DNA of 64,000 nucleotides from Oscillospiraceae bacterium (lineage in GTDB: Bacteria > Bacillota > Clostridia > Oscillospirales > CAG-272). Under the pieces are notes generated by a model that had not been told where the DNA came from, did no database searches, and saw only the letters and a program-made list of their open reading frames with translations. Position numbers and translations under genes: made by a program. The stretch covers positions 1 through 64,000 of the forward strand of contig SVTQ01000007.1 of NCBI GenBank assembly GCA_015063695.1, in the 5' to 3' direction. Of this stretch, positions 17,652 through 26,489 are shown piece by piece. Position 1 is the first letter of the stretch; each line of letters opens with the position of its first letter.

Positions 17652-19163
17652 TCAGTCAACGATCATGGACATTCTCTTCTTGGTTACGAGAACAACGCCT
17701 GTACCGAGAGCGAGAACTACGCCCACAACTACAAAGATAACAGTTCCGCCTGCACCTGTTTCGGGAAGCATGGAGCCTGTCTTGTTCACAACGTGAACAC
17801 CGGAGCCTGTGGAGTAGATACCGTCGTTGAATACGGAATCAAGGTTTGCGTCAGCGATGGTGAATTCCTTACGTGCTGTGAGCTTGTTGTAACCTGCGGG
17901 AGCTACTGTTTCTTCAAGATAGTAAACACCGTTGTCGAAACCGATAACGGTAACCTTACCGTCAACGACCTTGATAGCAACACCTTCTTCATCAGCTCTT
18001 GCGCGGCGGTACATCTGGTTGCCGTCAGCATCGAGGATAGGAGTTTCGTCATCTGCTTCCATGAGGGGAACTACATGGATCTCGTTGCCGCCGACTGCTG
18101 CGTCGTAGATTCTGAATTCAGCACCGTCGATAAGCTTATTTGTGGAGTCTGTCTTGATGATGTCAACGGAGAATGTGTATGTATTTGTCTTGTCGTGTGT
18201 TGTGTAGTGTTCTTCACCGTATTCAAGGAATGCTTCGTTGGGGTTGCCGTTGTTTGTGCCGTATTCAGCGTGACGGTTGAGCATTGCATTGTAGTAAACG
18301 AGGAGACGGTCGTTTGCCTTAAGTGTCTTTACGAATTCTTCGGAGAATACAACCTCGAATGTGCAGTCGTCTTCAAAGCCGTCAAGCTTAACCGTGTAGT
18401 CTGTTCCGATAGAAAGTGTGGATTCTGCGCCCTGACTGTTAACGAGCTTGATCTCAGTTACACCGCGTCCTTCGTCAAGGTCATGAACAAAGTTGAAGTT
18501 ATCGGACATAACGTCATGGAGAACGTAGTTTTCAACACCTGCCGCAACGTGGATAATTGTCATGAAGTTTACGATCTGACCGATGTCAGCAGTATTGGTG
18601 TCGCCCCACATGCCTGTAAGGTCTTCCTGAACCTGCTTGTCAAGAGTGGGAGTGTGGTTCTTGGCGTTGATGGAAGCGTTGGGGTCAGTTGTTGTGAGAC
18701 CGCAGAGAGCACCTGCTGTGGAGTCAACAAGGTACCAGCCGAGGGGGAGATCAGAGAACTTACCGGAGTTTTCTGTAATTACCATTTCGCCTTCGTTATC
18801 GGATGTCTGAACGGGGTCGATGCCGTTTGCCTTCGCATAAGCGAGAGCCTTCTGAGCGAATGCAGCAACGGTTGCATCATCTTCGCCTGCAACCCACGTA
18901 ACGTAGCCTGCTTCGTCAATTGTGATGTAAGCCTTTGCTTCATCGGTTGCAAAGTATGCTGTCCATGCGGAGTTTACCTTGTAGGAATATGCGCCGGATG
19001 TCTTGTCATAGCTTTCGAGGTCGAGAAGCTGATAGATGGAGTAGGTGGTGTCTTCGGAAACACCGTTGATTGTGATGGAGCCTGTTTCGTCTGCTGCGAA
19101 AACTGTGAGTGTGAGAGACAGTGCGAGAAGCATTGCCAGAGCGATAGAGATGATTCTTTTCAT
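17652..19163 (-). CDS. LPETG major pilin with isopeptide domains
   Basis: A 503-aa fimbrial shaft protein of the SpaA/SpaH type. Residues 1-23 are the signal peptide. The pilin motif TPTLDKQV supplies Lys176 for polymerisation. The E-box-like YYLEETVAPAGYN lies at about 414-426. The sorting signal LPETG (466-470) is followed by a hydrophobic helix and a basic tail. Cna-B/SpaA-type folds with intramolecular Lys-Asn isopeptides are expected. It lies between the tip adhesin and sortase C, the usual order of a sortase-assembled pilus. The 83-bp leader is extremely AT-rich. Confidence 0.93.
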   Translation of the reverse strand: MKRIISIALAMLLALSLTLTVFAADETGSITINGVSEDTTYSIYQLLDLESYDKTSGAYSYKVNSAWTAYFATDEAKAYITIDEAGYVTWVAGEDDATVAAFAQKALAYAKANGIDPVQTSDNEGEMVITENSGKFSDLPLGWYLVDSTAGALCGLTTTDPNASINAKNHTPTLDKQVQEDLTGMWGDTNTADIGQIVNFMTIIHVAAGVENYVLHDVMSDNFNFVHDLDEGRGVTEIKLVNSQGAESTLSIGTDYTVKLDGFEDDCTFEVVFSEEFVKTLKANDRLLVYYNAMLNRHAEYGTNNGNPNEAFLEYGEEHYTTHDKTNTYTFSVDIIKTDSTNKLIDGAEFRIYDAAVGGNEIHVVPLMEADDETPILDADGNQMYRRARADEEGVAIKVVDGKVTVIGFDNGVYYLEETVAPAGYNKLTARKEFTIADANLDSVFNDGIYSTGSGVHVVNKTGSMLPETGAGGTVIFVVVGVVLALGTGVVLVTKKRMSMIVD

Positions 19164-19246
19164 TTTTAGATCCTCTTTCTTTAAAATTTTTATTTTTATT
19201 TTTTATTTATTTTTGTTTTTGCACTTGGATTCATGTCAATCGGAAA

Positions 19247-22200
19247 CTAAGGACTTTGAGAGCCTCCTTTCCTCCTTCGTTTGAACCGCGATGCATATAT
19301 AAGAGTGCAAAGCATTATGCCTGCGCCGCTTATCATGTAAATAATTCTTGCCGCCGAGCCCGTTGAAGGTAACATCGGGCCTCCGATGCGGTATGTATTT
19401 GTAACGGTTACCGAATAAATGGGAGGTGACGTTCCCGTTGCGGTCACGTCGCTGTAACTTGCCATCCATTTATCCATGACCTTTGCTTCCTTTACGGTGT
19501 AGGAAATGGGGTCTCCGTTCGCATCCTCATAGGGGAGCCCCCTGAAGGTGTCTGCCCAGCCGTTCTTGAGCGTCAGCGTTACGGTTCTTCCCGTATCAGC
19601 TCCGTTTGCATAGAGCTTAACGGTTACCTGCTCCTTCTCATAAACACTCGCATCCATATCGGGAGGAATTACCCAGTCCTTTGTGACGGAGAGGGAGGTT
19701 TCTCTTTCAAGAGGAGTGTTGGTGATGAGGAAGCCGTTGTCCTGAACGTTGACCTGCGTTGTAAAGGTCTGTTCCGTAAAGGGAGTTATTATAAGTGCCC
19801 CCGAGCTCGAAGTTGAGGTAGTAAATTTACTTGAACTGTTAAGAGACGAGCCGAGGTAATAATTGTTGTATTTGAGTCTGATGCCTCCGTTTGTCTTTTC
19901 ATAGCTGAAATACTGTTTTCGGTTGTTGTCCTCTACATGCTGATTGAATGCATAGAAGTCAGTCGGTCTGCCGTTTCCGTAGTAGAAGGTAATAGTTTGT
20001 CCTGCCTCGTTGGTAAACCTTACCGTGCTTCCTTTGACTGAAGCCTTCCACCTTGCAAGGGCGGAATTCTTCGCCTCATTTTCGGAGACCCACATATAGC
20101 CCGTGTCCTCGGCGCTCCGCTGCGTTGAAAGGGCAAGTCCCGAGGAATTCTTGATAAGATATGTGTTACCGTTAACAAAGGTGTCGGCGGCGGTCCATTT
20201 CTTTTCGGTAATTGAAACCCCGTCTTCAACCTTTTCGACCTTGCTGTAATATCCCGAAACGTAGGTCTCTTCAACTCCGTACTCAATGGGAGTTTTTCCG
20301 TCCTCGGCATACTTCGGCAGATTTTCAAACCTGCCCTTCCAGCCGTTTTCCGCACCGATGACCATTTCCTGAAGTCTTGTCACCGTGCCGTCGGGGGAGG
20401 TGACTGTCAGATAAACTATGATAGCATCGTCCGAGTGGTCAAGGGAGTCGTTCCAATGCTTGAATACGTCCACCGTGGTGGTTTCCTTTACCCACTTCGG
20501 CGCGTTTGTCGCAACGATGTACGCCATCTGGGTCTCGGTATCTATTCGGAAGCCATGGACGATAAAGCCGGGTGAGACGCCGCTTTCGTCCTCGATCATA
20601 TCAACGTTGTAGCTTGCCGTTCCCATCTTGTCAAAGGTGAGGCTGATAATGCCGTTTGGCAGGCCGTAATTCGGATCGTCGGGCGGTCCCGTTTCCTTTA
20701 TGTAGTAAACGTTACCTGCGCCCATGCCCCACATCTCTGCAATTCCGTCTACAACGGTGAAGGTATTGGTGGGGGATTCTTTATTATCGTGGGCTTCTTT
20801 GTTTCGCCAGAGCTGCGCGGGAACCGTACACTCCGCATCCGTATAAACGGAGAACTCTGCGCCGTTCAGCACGTCCTTTGTGAGAACGTCTTCCTTCTGG
20901 ATGCTGAAATAAAATCTCGGCGCAAGGTTGAAGTAGATGGCGCAGTTTGACATGGAGCTTCCTCGTTCAAGATAGTACATCGTAAGGGTGTGCTCCCCTG
21001 CCGTCACGCTCTTCAGCGTTCTTGACAGTGCCTGATCTACAACTCCGTTTATTGTTACCTCACCTGTGGCGAAGTTGATATCTCCCGTTTCACGTCCGTG
21101 GAGACCGCCGAGGTCAAGCACTAATTTATCGTCAACGAAGATCCATACGTCGTCGTCTCCCGTAAAGCGGAAATGCATATCCTCGCCGTAAACGTCCTTG
21201 TTTCCGTATCCGCCGTCTGCTACGGTCGCGCCGGGTGCGTTTGGCAGATAGAAGGATATATCAATGCTCATACCGAACCAGAAGTTGGTTCCCACGTTGT
21301 TTGTGGAATTGTCATTGTCGTTATATCGGCTGTCGTACATGTAGTGAGCGGTACCCACGTACTCGCCTTCTATTCCCTGGTAGGAATAGATAACGGGATT
21401 TTTCCCGTTTGTATTTTCATAGGATGAGTTGAGAGGTAAGAAGTCGGAATACTTTCCTTCGTCACCACTGTTGTAGGAATCTCTTGTACATTCAAGATAA
21501 TCGTAAATGTAGAAACGTCCGTCGCTCTGATTGTAGGCTGCCGCATTTCGCTCGGAATTGTAGTAGTAATACCCGAAATGCTCGTGAGAGGGGTCCTCGC
21601 AGAGCTGGAACAGATGGTCTGCCGTTCCTATGTACTCCTTACCCGGAAGAACAATGTCGGGGTCAAATAAAGCATCCCGTATCTCGTCGGTATAAAGTCC
21701 CTGATAGACCGTTCCCGCATCTGTGGGGTTGTTTACGTCGTCATGGTTGTTCGGATAAGAAATATCCTCGTTCCCTCGGTCCCAGTCACGCATGATGAAA
21801 CCAAAGGTGGGCTCCCCGTTATAGGGATTGTTGCCCGAGGTAAGCAGATACCACTCTTCCGAATGGCTGTCTGCATTCACCGTGACCTCTACCCTTTCCG
21901 ACAGAACGTTCATAAGAGCTCCGTAGTCGAAGAGCCTTGTGGTAACGAAGCTGTTGGTGCTGACCGTGTCGGTAACGTGGGAGTTGAACTCGCCTATATC
22001 GTAAGTTGCCGCCTTCCAGTCAGCATAGAACACGGTGTTGCCGCTCACGGTCACCTTGTCGCCGGGAGCATAGTATTTGTGATTTGTTATATCGTACCAG
22101 CCCTTCAGCACGTAATTGTACTTAACGGGGCTCTTCCACGCTGCAGGAAGGGTCATGGTACTGTCGGTGTAGACGGTGTATGCGGTATCGTCCGAGCCGC

Positions 22201-23626
22201 CGAGGCTCATAATTCCGCCGTTTGTACCGTCAAACCACACCGTACAGGGACTTGAAACGCCTATGTTGAAGGTCACGTTCTGTCCCTGCGTTCTTGTCAT
22301 GTAGAACTGACCTGTGTTACTGTCAAATCCGACGTAGGCGGAATGAACGAGCTTCACGCCGTCGCCCGAGGCGTTCACCGTCGTTCCCCATCTTCCGGGA
22401 GTGGTGATCCCGTTGTCGTTTGCGCCGTTATAATAGGGATGCAGATAACGTCCGCTGCCCACGTTCTGAATGGCGCTTGAATTGTTATTGTATCTTGAGA
22501 AGGTCCAGAGTAGCATCTCAGGATCTTCCGCATCACTTCTGATCTTACCGTTTTCATCCACGTAAACGGGAACCGCCCCTCCCGTTCCGTCAATGGCATA
22601 AGCCACGCCGTTCTGAACGGTATAAAGAACGAATCTGCTTGACGAAGTCAGCATCGACGTTTCGTATCTTGCAGTTGCTGCGATCACGTCTCCGTTCACG
22701 GGAGCTTCAACAAGAGGCACAAATTCCGAGACCTCGGGAACAAGACCGTAACCGATTATCTCTTCCCCGTCAAGGCTGTATATTACCTCGGAAACTGCGC
22801 CGTCTACGTCACCTTCAATAACGGTGATCCCGTTCTCACCGACTTCGGCGATTACGGCAACAGAAGTTGCAACGGTTTTTCCTTCCGTGTACTGAAGGAA
22901 AGCTTCGTCTGCCGCTTCCTCGCCCGGGGGAGCATTATTCAGGAAAACGATATTTCCCACCATGGGCCCATATTCCGCCGCAGGCTTATAGAGCCCTTCG
23001 GTCTCCCATGCCAGTCGCATGGTCTCGGGACCTGCATTTGAGGGAACGTCCTCGGCTCCCGCATAGTAGAGGCAGAAGGAAGTGAACATTGCCGACCAGT
23101 CGCCATAAGGGTTGCCGTACCACTGACCGTATCTTGTGATACCCCGCCGTACTCCGTCGGCACCGACCTCGAAGTTAAGCTCACTTTCAGTAACGCCGAG
23201 CTGACTTCTTGCCAGAATGACTATGTTCTCGGCGGTGGTGCTTCCCCGCTCAAGGGCAGCGAAGCTCATTTCCCAATCGTCCGAAGTTTCAACGTCTGCC
23301 GTTATATCGCTGTAACAGCTCTCAATATGTACGTGCTCTTCAAGCTCACATATCCGAGCCTCACTGTAGCATTCCTCCGAGTGAGCATGTTCTTCGCTCT
23401 CCGGAATTTCGCAGATGAGATCTTTCTGAACGCACTCCTCTGAGTGGACATGCTCGGCGTTTCCGCAGAAGGCTTCTCCCGCCATGGTGATGCCCGTCAT
23501 CTTCAGATGCCAGAAGACGCACAGAATAACAAGAAGGGAAAGACACGCCGCGATGCTTCCGAAGCTTTGACGCATCATGTTTTTCTGTCTTGCTTTTTCG
23601 AGATATGAACTTAAATTGTCATGCAC
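19247..23626 (-). CDS. Pilus tip adhesin: H-x-H-x3-C repeats, CHAP-like, fibro-slime and Cna-B domains, LPSTG anchor
   Basis: A 1459-aa surface protein. A membrane or signal segment (about 22-42) is followed by three EH(V/A)H-x3-C units (Cys65, Cys86, Cys104). About 135-255 resembles a CHAP amidase, but the usual catalytic Cys in YGDWCAMF is Ser178. An InlB-like repeat (about 505-537) precedes a PA14-like/fibro-slime domain (about 600-905, with FTGDDDVWIFVDDKL and DLGGLHG). Cna-B domains follow at about 905-1040, 1050-1130 and 1310-1410, the second and third separated by a segment of unknown fold. It ends in LPSTG (1419-1423), a hydrophobic helix and a basic tail. The lead position in the pilus operon implies a tip or minor pilin. 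Confidence 0.88.
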   Translation of the reverse strand: MHDNLSSYLEKARQKNMMRQSFGSIAACLSLLVILCVFWHLKMTGITMAGEAFCGNAEHVHSEECVQKDLICEIPESEEHAHSEECYSEARICELEEHVHIESCYSDITADVETSDDWEMSFAALERGSTTAENIVILARSQLGVTESELNFEVGADGVRRGITRYGQWYGNPYGDWSAMFTSFCLYYAGAEDVPSNAGPETMRLAWETEGLYKPAAEYGPMVGNIVFLNNAPPGEEAADEAFLQYTEGKTVATSVAVIAEVGENGITVIEGDVDGAVSEVIYSLDGEEIIGYGLVPEVSEFVPLVEAPVNGDVIAATARYETSMLTSSSRFVLYTVQNGVAYAIDGTGGAVPVYVDENGKIRSDAEDPEMLLWTFSRYNNNSSAIQNVGSGRYLHPYYNGANDNGITTPGRWGTTVNASGDGVKLVHSAYVGFDSNTGQFYMTRTQGQNVTFNIGVSSPCTVWFDGTNGGIMSLGGSDDTAYTVYTDSTMTLPAAWKSPVKYNYVLKGWYDITNHKYYAPGDKVTVSGNTVFYADWKAATYDIGEFNSHVTDTVSTNSFVTTRLFDYGALMNVLSERVEVTVNADSHSEEWYLLTSGNNPYNGEPTFGFIMRDWDRGNEDISYPNNHDDVNNPTDAGTVYQGLYTDEIRDALFDPDIVLPGKEYIGTADHLFQLCEDPSHEHFGYYYYNSERNAAAYNQSDGRFYIYDYLECTRDSYNSGDEGKYSDFLPLNSSYENTNGKNPVIYSYQGIEGEYVGTAHYMYDSRYNDNDNSTNNVGTNFWFGMSIDISFYLPNAPGATVADGGYGNKDVYGEDMHFRFTGDDDVWIFVDDKLVLDLGGLHGRETGDINFATGEVTINGVVDQALSRTLKSVTAGEHTLTMYYLERGSSMSNCAIYFNLAPRFYFSIQKEDVLTKDVLNGAEFSVYTDAECTVPAQLWRNKEAHDNKESPTNTFTVVDGIAEMWGMGAGNVYYIKETGPPDDPNYGLPNGIISLTFDKMGTASYNVDMIEDESGVSPGFIVHGFRIDTETQMAYIVATNAPKWVKETTTVDVFKHWNDSLDHSDDAIIVYLTVTSPDGTVTRLQEMVIGAENGWKGRFENLPKYAEDGKTPIEYGVEETYVSGYYSKVEKVEDGVSITEKKWTAADTFVNGNTYLIKNSSGLALSTQRSAEDTGYMWVSENEAKNSALARWKASVKGSTVRFTNEAGQTITFYYGNGRPTDFYAFNQHVEDNNRKQYFSYEKTNGGIRLKYNNYYLGSSLNSSSKFTTSTSSSGALIITPFTEQTFTTQVNVQDNGFLITNTPLERETSLSVTKDWVIPPDMDASVYEKEQVTVKLYANGADTGRTVTLTLKNGWADTFRGLPYEDANGDPISYTVKEAKVMDKWMASYSDVTATGTSPPIYSVTVTNTYRIGGPMLPSTGSAARIIYMISGAGIMLCTLIYASRFKRRRKGGSQSP

Positions 23627-23710
23627 CGAGCAGTCCCCCTTTCTTTAAAGTTTGTAAAATCTTAGAATTTTAAGTCTTAAAATATTATAGCCTGAAAAAT
23701 AAAGTCGTAA

Positions 23711-24307
23711 TTATGACATCCATTTGAAGTCTGACAGCGGCCAGAAACGACAGAGAATTTTTCCGACGATCTGATCCTCAGCAATACAGCCGATCATACT
23801 GCTTCGGCTGTCAATGGACGTTTCTCTATGGTCTCCCATCATAAAATATGCGTTTTCGGGCACCTGATAAGGAAACTCCACGTCGCACTCTCCCAGTGCT
23901 TTTTCGCTGACGTAAGGCTCTGAAAGAACCTCGCCGTTAAGATAAACCGTGCCGTCGGCTTCTATCCACAGATAGTCGCCGGGGGCGGCAATAATACGTT
24001 TTATCAGAATTTTATTGGAATAATAAAATGCGCAAAGGTCTCCCTTTTCAAGCTTATCCGTCTTGACAAGGAGCACAAGGTCGCCGTCCATAAGGCTTGG
24101 CTCCATGCTCGTTCCCGCGATCTGAAGCACGGGAAAAATAAGTGTCGCAACCAGAGCCGCTATTGCGGCAACAACTATCAGCGCGTTTACGGTACTGCGA
24201 AGCAGCTTCCGAAACCGCCTTTTATACTGCTCCCTTTTAAGCTCCCTTTGCAGGGCGCCAATCTCAGGGAGCTCTTTGTTATTTCGGTTTCCCGCTTGTT
24301 TATTCAT
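23711..24307 (-). CDS. lepB: Signal peptidase I
   Basis: A 198-aa type I signal peptidase. A basic cytoplasmic start precedes a single membrane helix (about 40-63). The catalytic serine is Ser67 in GTSMEP and the general base is Lys103 in LIKRI. MGDHRETSIDSRS is the box E-type block. It lies first in the pilus operon, 84 bp ahead of the adhesin. A dedicated signal peptidase is common in sortase-pilus loci and sometimes processes or assists pilin maturation. Confidence 0.94.
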   Translation of the reverse strand: MNKQAGNRNNKELPEIGALQRELKREQYKRRFRKLLRSTVNALIVVAAIAALVATLIFPVLQIAGTSMEPSLMDGDLVLLVKTDKLEKGDLCAFYYSNKILIKRIIAAPGDYLWIEADGTVYLNGEVLSEPYVSEKALGECDVEFPYQVPENAYFMMGDHRETSIDSRSSMIGCIAEDQIVGKILCRFWPLSDFKWMS

Positions 24308-24660
24308 AGTATAAAAATCTTTCCAAATCGGGATTCAGGCGACGGCGAAAAAGCATAACTCAGGCACTTTTTTCACAAAACCGCTCCCTTGAATTCTCAA
24401 AAATGAGCAATGTCACCCTACCCCTGAATATAAAAATATAATTTACCTAAGTATATCATAATGATAACACACATATATACATAATTCAATATTATAACCT
24501 AAGTTTTTTTGTAAATCTCTGATTTTTAGCATTTTATTCAATTTAAAAACGCCCCCTTATGAACTTAAAAGATTTAGTCCGAAACTTAATATTTTATGTA
24601 AATGTCAACAATTTTTCGAAAATTGCAACATTTTTTCCAAAATTGCGCGCAATTCTCAAC
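24308..24660. other. AT-rich leader upstream of the pilus operon
   Basis: About 350 bp, very rich in A and T, contain several TATAAT-like hexamers on the minus strand but no pairing I can single out as the lepB promoter. I see no ORF with a ribosome site. The composition contrasts with the GC-richer repeats that follow. Confidence 0.4.
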
Positions 24661-24700
24661 AGAGTAGAGTAGAGTAGAGTAAAGTAAAGTATAGTAGAGG
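24661..24700 (+). repeat. Pentanucleotide microsatellite (AGAGT)n
   Basis: Eight consecutive 5-bp units: AGAGT four times, AAAGT twice, ATAGT and AGAGG. Such a tract can change length by slippage. It is not inside a gene that I can support. Confidence 0.85.
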
Positions 24701-24780
24701 AGAAAAAATAACGCGCACGCGCGCGAAGGTGCCTCGCGGCACAACCTCCCACCAGAAAAAACAACAAACACGCACCACGT

Positions 24781-24925
24781 AGGGGCGACCATCGGTCGTC
24801 CGCCCAACAAGCACTGACAAACGTCCAACACCAGCCTCGTAGGGGCGACCATCGGTCGTCCGCCCAACAAGCACTGACAAACGTCCAACACCAGCCTCGT
24901 AGGGGCGACCATCGGTCGTCCGCCC
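24781..24925 (+). repeat. 60-bp tandem repeat carrying family A palindromes
   Basis: Positions 24781-24840 and 24841-24900 are identical, and the first 25 bp of a third unit follow. Each unit starts with AGGGGCGACCATCGGTCGTC, the GTAGGGG palindrome, plus a 35-bp tail. A related single palindrome (GTAGGGGATGG...CATCCCG) lies at 24960-24986. Minus-strand reading frames through it are repeat artefacts. Confidence 0.92.
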
Positions 24926-25085
24926 GACAAACACTTGATAAAAGACAACTACAAACTCCGTAGGGGATGGCGCCCTCGACATCCCGTCACCCTTACAACC
25001 GACCAACATCATCTCCGTTGATACTCCTCCCCCTCCAAAGTCCTTAAAAGATTGTGGCGTTTTTTCAAAAAAGGGCCTTTTTTGC

Positions 25086-25114
25086 TTGACAAAGGGGAAA
25101 ATTTGTGCTATACT
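25086..25114 (+). promoter_or_regulatory. Sigma-A promoter of the barnase-like toxin
   Basis: TTGACA (25086-25091), an exact 17-nt spacer and TATACT (25109-25114). A LexA-type operator begins 6 bp downstream, over the expected transcription start. Confidence 0.85.
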
Positions 25115-25120
25115 AACACC

Positions 25121-25134
25121 CGAACAAATGTTCG
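25121..25134 (+). promoter_or_regulatory. LexA (SOS) box
   Basis: CGAACAAATGTTCG matches the Gram-positive LexA consensus CGAACRNRYGTTYC at every fixed position except the last. It is an inverted repeat with GAAC/GTTC half-sites placed just after the -10, where a repressor would block initiation. Confidence 0.78.
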
Positions 25135-25205
25135 TTTGACCTAAAGATCCCCCACCCGAATTTACATTTGACCCCAAATATGATATCATGAAAAGGAGAA
25201 ACTAA

Positions 25206-25775
25206 TTGAGTTTAATATCAGCAGTAGTAGACGCATCATACGGAGACAATTTTTCTCCAAAAATTACAACAAGCAAAAATTTTAAACATTGGATAAGCCG
25301 AGATGATTCAAAAAGATGCGTACCCTGTAAAGAAAACCATGGAAAAATCTGGCATGTGACTGAAAAGCCTATACCTTCACCACCAATACATCTTTGCTGT
25401 CGTTGTATCATCAAGCTTATGGAAGCTATCGCCGCAGGCACAGCAACTATCAACGGCTTAAACGGAGCTGATTGGACGTTAAAACACACCGGCAAGCTGC
25501 CGGATTATTATGTTACTCTTTCAAAAGCTATTGAATTAGGCTGGGCACGAAAAAAATGGCCTTCAAATTTTATCCCCGGCAAAATTATTGGTGGCAAAGA
25601 TGATATTTATCAAAACAAAAATGGCCATTTGCCTGATGCTCCGGGAAGAATTTGGTATGAAGCGGATATCAATTACAAATCGGGCAGACGCAATAATCAA
25701 AGAATAGTTTGGTCAAATGATGGTCTTATCTTCGTCTCGTATGACCATTACCAAACATTCTACGAAATAACCTGA
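25206..25775 (+). CDS. Barnase-like ribonuclease toxin with Cys/His-cluster N-terminus
   Basis: A 189-aa protein. The C-terminal half (about 95-189) is an unmistakable barnase-type RNase: LPDYYVTLSKAIELGW, PGKIIGG, EADINY and DHYQTF. The catalytic residues map to Glu152, Arg166 and His181, with exactly the 14- and 15-residue spacing of barnase Glu73, Arg87 and His102. The N-terminal half has a CxxC...HxxCxRC-type cluster (Cys38, Cys41, Cys64, Cys65, Cys67) like the tail of phage MuF head proteins. No signal peptide is visible. The start is TTG, 7 nt after AGGAG; the in-frame ATG upstream meets a stop. The barstar gene follows after 14 nt, and a LexA box controls the promoter. Confidence 0.9.
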   Translation: MSLISAVVDASYGDNFSPKITTSKNFKHWISRDDSKRCVPCKENHGKIWHVTEKPIPSPPIHLCCRCIIKLMEAIAAGTATINGLNGADWTLKHTGKLPDYYVTLSKAIELGWARKKWPSNFIPGKIIGGKDDIYQNKNGHLPDAPGRIWYEADINYKSGRRNNQRIVWSNDGLIFVSYDHYQTFYEIT

Positions 25776-25789
25776 GAAAGGAATTTGAT

Positions 25790-26074
25790 ATGAAAAAAGC
25801 AGTATTAGATTTAACAGGGTGTAAATATTGGCATGAGCTACACAAAAGAATTAAAAAAACATTAGAGTTTCCGGATTACTACGGAGAAAATTTAGATGCT
25901 TTTTGGGACTGTATTAACAGAGACTGCGACGTTGATTTTTTGACAGTTGTAGGAAGTTCAACTGTTGCATCCGAATTGAAGCCAACCGTGGATAGCATTT
26001 TAGGCATGCTTGAAGAAAACAAACAGTTCTGGAAGGATACAGAGTGCCCTTTTAATTACGAAATACTGAGCTGA
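25790..26074 (+). CDS. Barstar-family inhibitor (immunity protein)
   Basis: A 94-aa barstar homologue with the family core LEFPDYYGENLDAFWDCI at about residues 25-42. This helix carries the acidic residue (Asp in NLDAFWD) that plugs the barnase active site. It is acidic and cytoplasmic, with a good AGGAA ribosome site after the toxin stop. It should neutralise the RNase encoded immediately upstream; the pair forms a complete toxin-immunity unit. Confidence 0.94.
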   Translation: MKKAVLDLTGCKYWHELHKRIKKTLEFPDYYGENLDAFWDCINRDCDVDFLTVVGSSTVASELKPTVDSILGMLEENKQFWKDTECPFNYEILS

Positions 26075-26096
26075 CGCAAACAACCACTTCCATAAA

Positions 26097-26134
26097 AGAA
26101 CCCCAAGCCGCCTTACGACAGCTTGAGGACCCCT
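26097..26134 (+). repeat. GAGAACCCC-type hairpin element
   Basis: AGAACCCCAAGC...GCTTGAGGACCCCT, plus orientation, 22 bp after the barstar stop. The inner CCGCCTTACGACAG loop is nearly the same as at 13621-13636. Confidence 0.65.
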
Positions 26135-26140
26135 ATCAAA

Positions 26141-26175
26141 CAAGCAGGGACTGCCAAAATCACAATCCCTGCTTG
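26141..26175. terminator. Terminator between convergent barstar and XRE genes
   Basis: CAAGCAGGGA (26141-26150) pairs perfectly with TCCCTGCTTG (26166-26175). AT-rich tails on both sides permit bidirectional use. Confidence 0.75.
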
Positions 26176-26182
26176 CTATTTA

Positions 26183-26398
26183 TTATTTGTCTGAATCCGT
26201 ATTTTCAACGTACTGAGCAATGTCTTCTATACGGCAATTCAAAGCCGCGCATATCTTATCTATTGTTTTTGTTTCAATATTTTCATTTGCCTTAAGCCTG
26301 CGTATAGTCTTGCTGTCAATTCCGCACTGTTCTCTGAGTTTATAAGTGGAAAATCCTTTTTCCTTCATCGTTACCCATAATCTATCAAATACTATCAT
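26183..26398 (-). CDS. Small Cro/CI-type (XRE) transcriptional regulator
   Basis: A 71-aa single-domain helix-turn-helix protein. The HTH spans FSTYKLREQCGIDSKTIRRL, followed by the typical ETKTIDKICAALNCRIEDI tail of YozG/YdcN-like regulators. A longer frame starting 33 codons earlier runs through the divergent promoter and is rejected. The chosen ATG has GGGGG 8 nt upstream. It is divergently transcribed from the DUF2493 gene across an inverted-repeat operator, so it probably represses that gene and perhaps itself. Confidence 0.85.
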   Translation of the reverse strand: MIVFDRLWVTMKEKGFSTYKLREQCGIDSKTIRRLKANENIETKTIDKICAALNCRIEDIAQYVENTDSDK

Positions 26399-26411
26399 TC
26401 TCATTACCCCC

Positions 26412-26440
26412 TTGACATACTTTATTATGAGGGTTATAAT
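26412..26440 (+). promoter_or_regulatory. Sigma-A promoter of the DUF2493 gene
   Basis: A perfect TTGACA (26412-26417), a 17-nt spacer and a perfect TATAAT (26435-26440). Confidence 0.88.
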
Positions 26441-26465
26441 CCTATTTATTAAGGGGATATAACCC
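26431..26465. promoter_or_regulatory. Operator-like inverted repeat overlapping the -10
   Basis: GGGTTATA (26431-26438) and TATAACCC (26458-26465) are perfect inverted half-sites centred 13 bp downstream of the -10 start, with the left half covering the -10. This is a good candidate binding site for the divergently encoded XRE protein. Confidence 0.65.
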
Positions 26466-26489
26466 CCATATCGAAGGAGTACGGGTATC

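Noticed and set aside
17793-19169. 458-aa plus-strand frame antisense to the pilin
   Set aside because: Cys- and Val-rich nonsense translation, the mirror of an AT-third-position-poor pilin gene. The minus-strand pilin has signal peptide and LPETG.
24781-24986. CRISPR array
   Set aside because: The unit is a contiguous tandem duplication with identical tails, not repeats with unique spacers, and no cas gene is present.
24586-25189. Minus-strand frames with repeated GRTTDGRPYEAGVGRLSVLV-like text
   Set aside because: They are translations of the 60-bp tandem repeat and lack a ribosome site.
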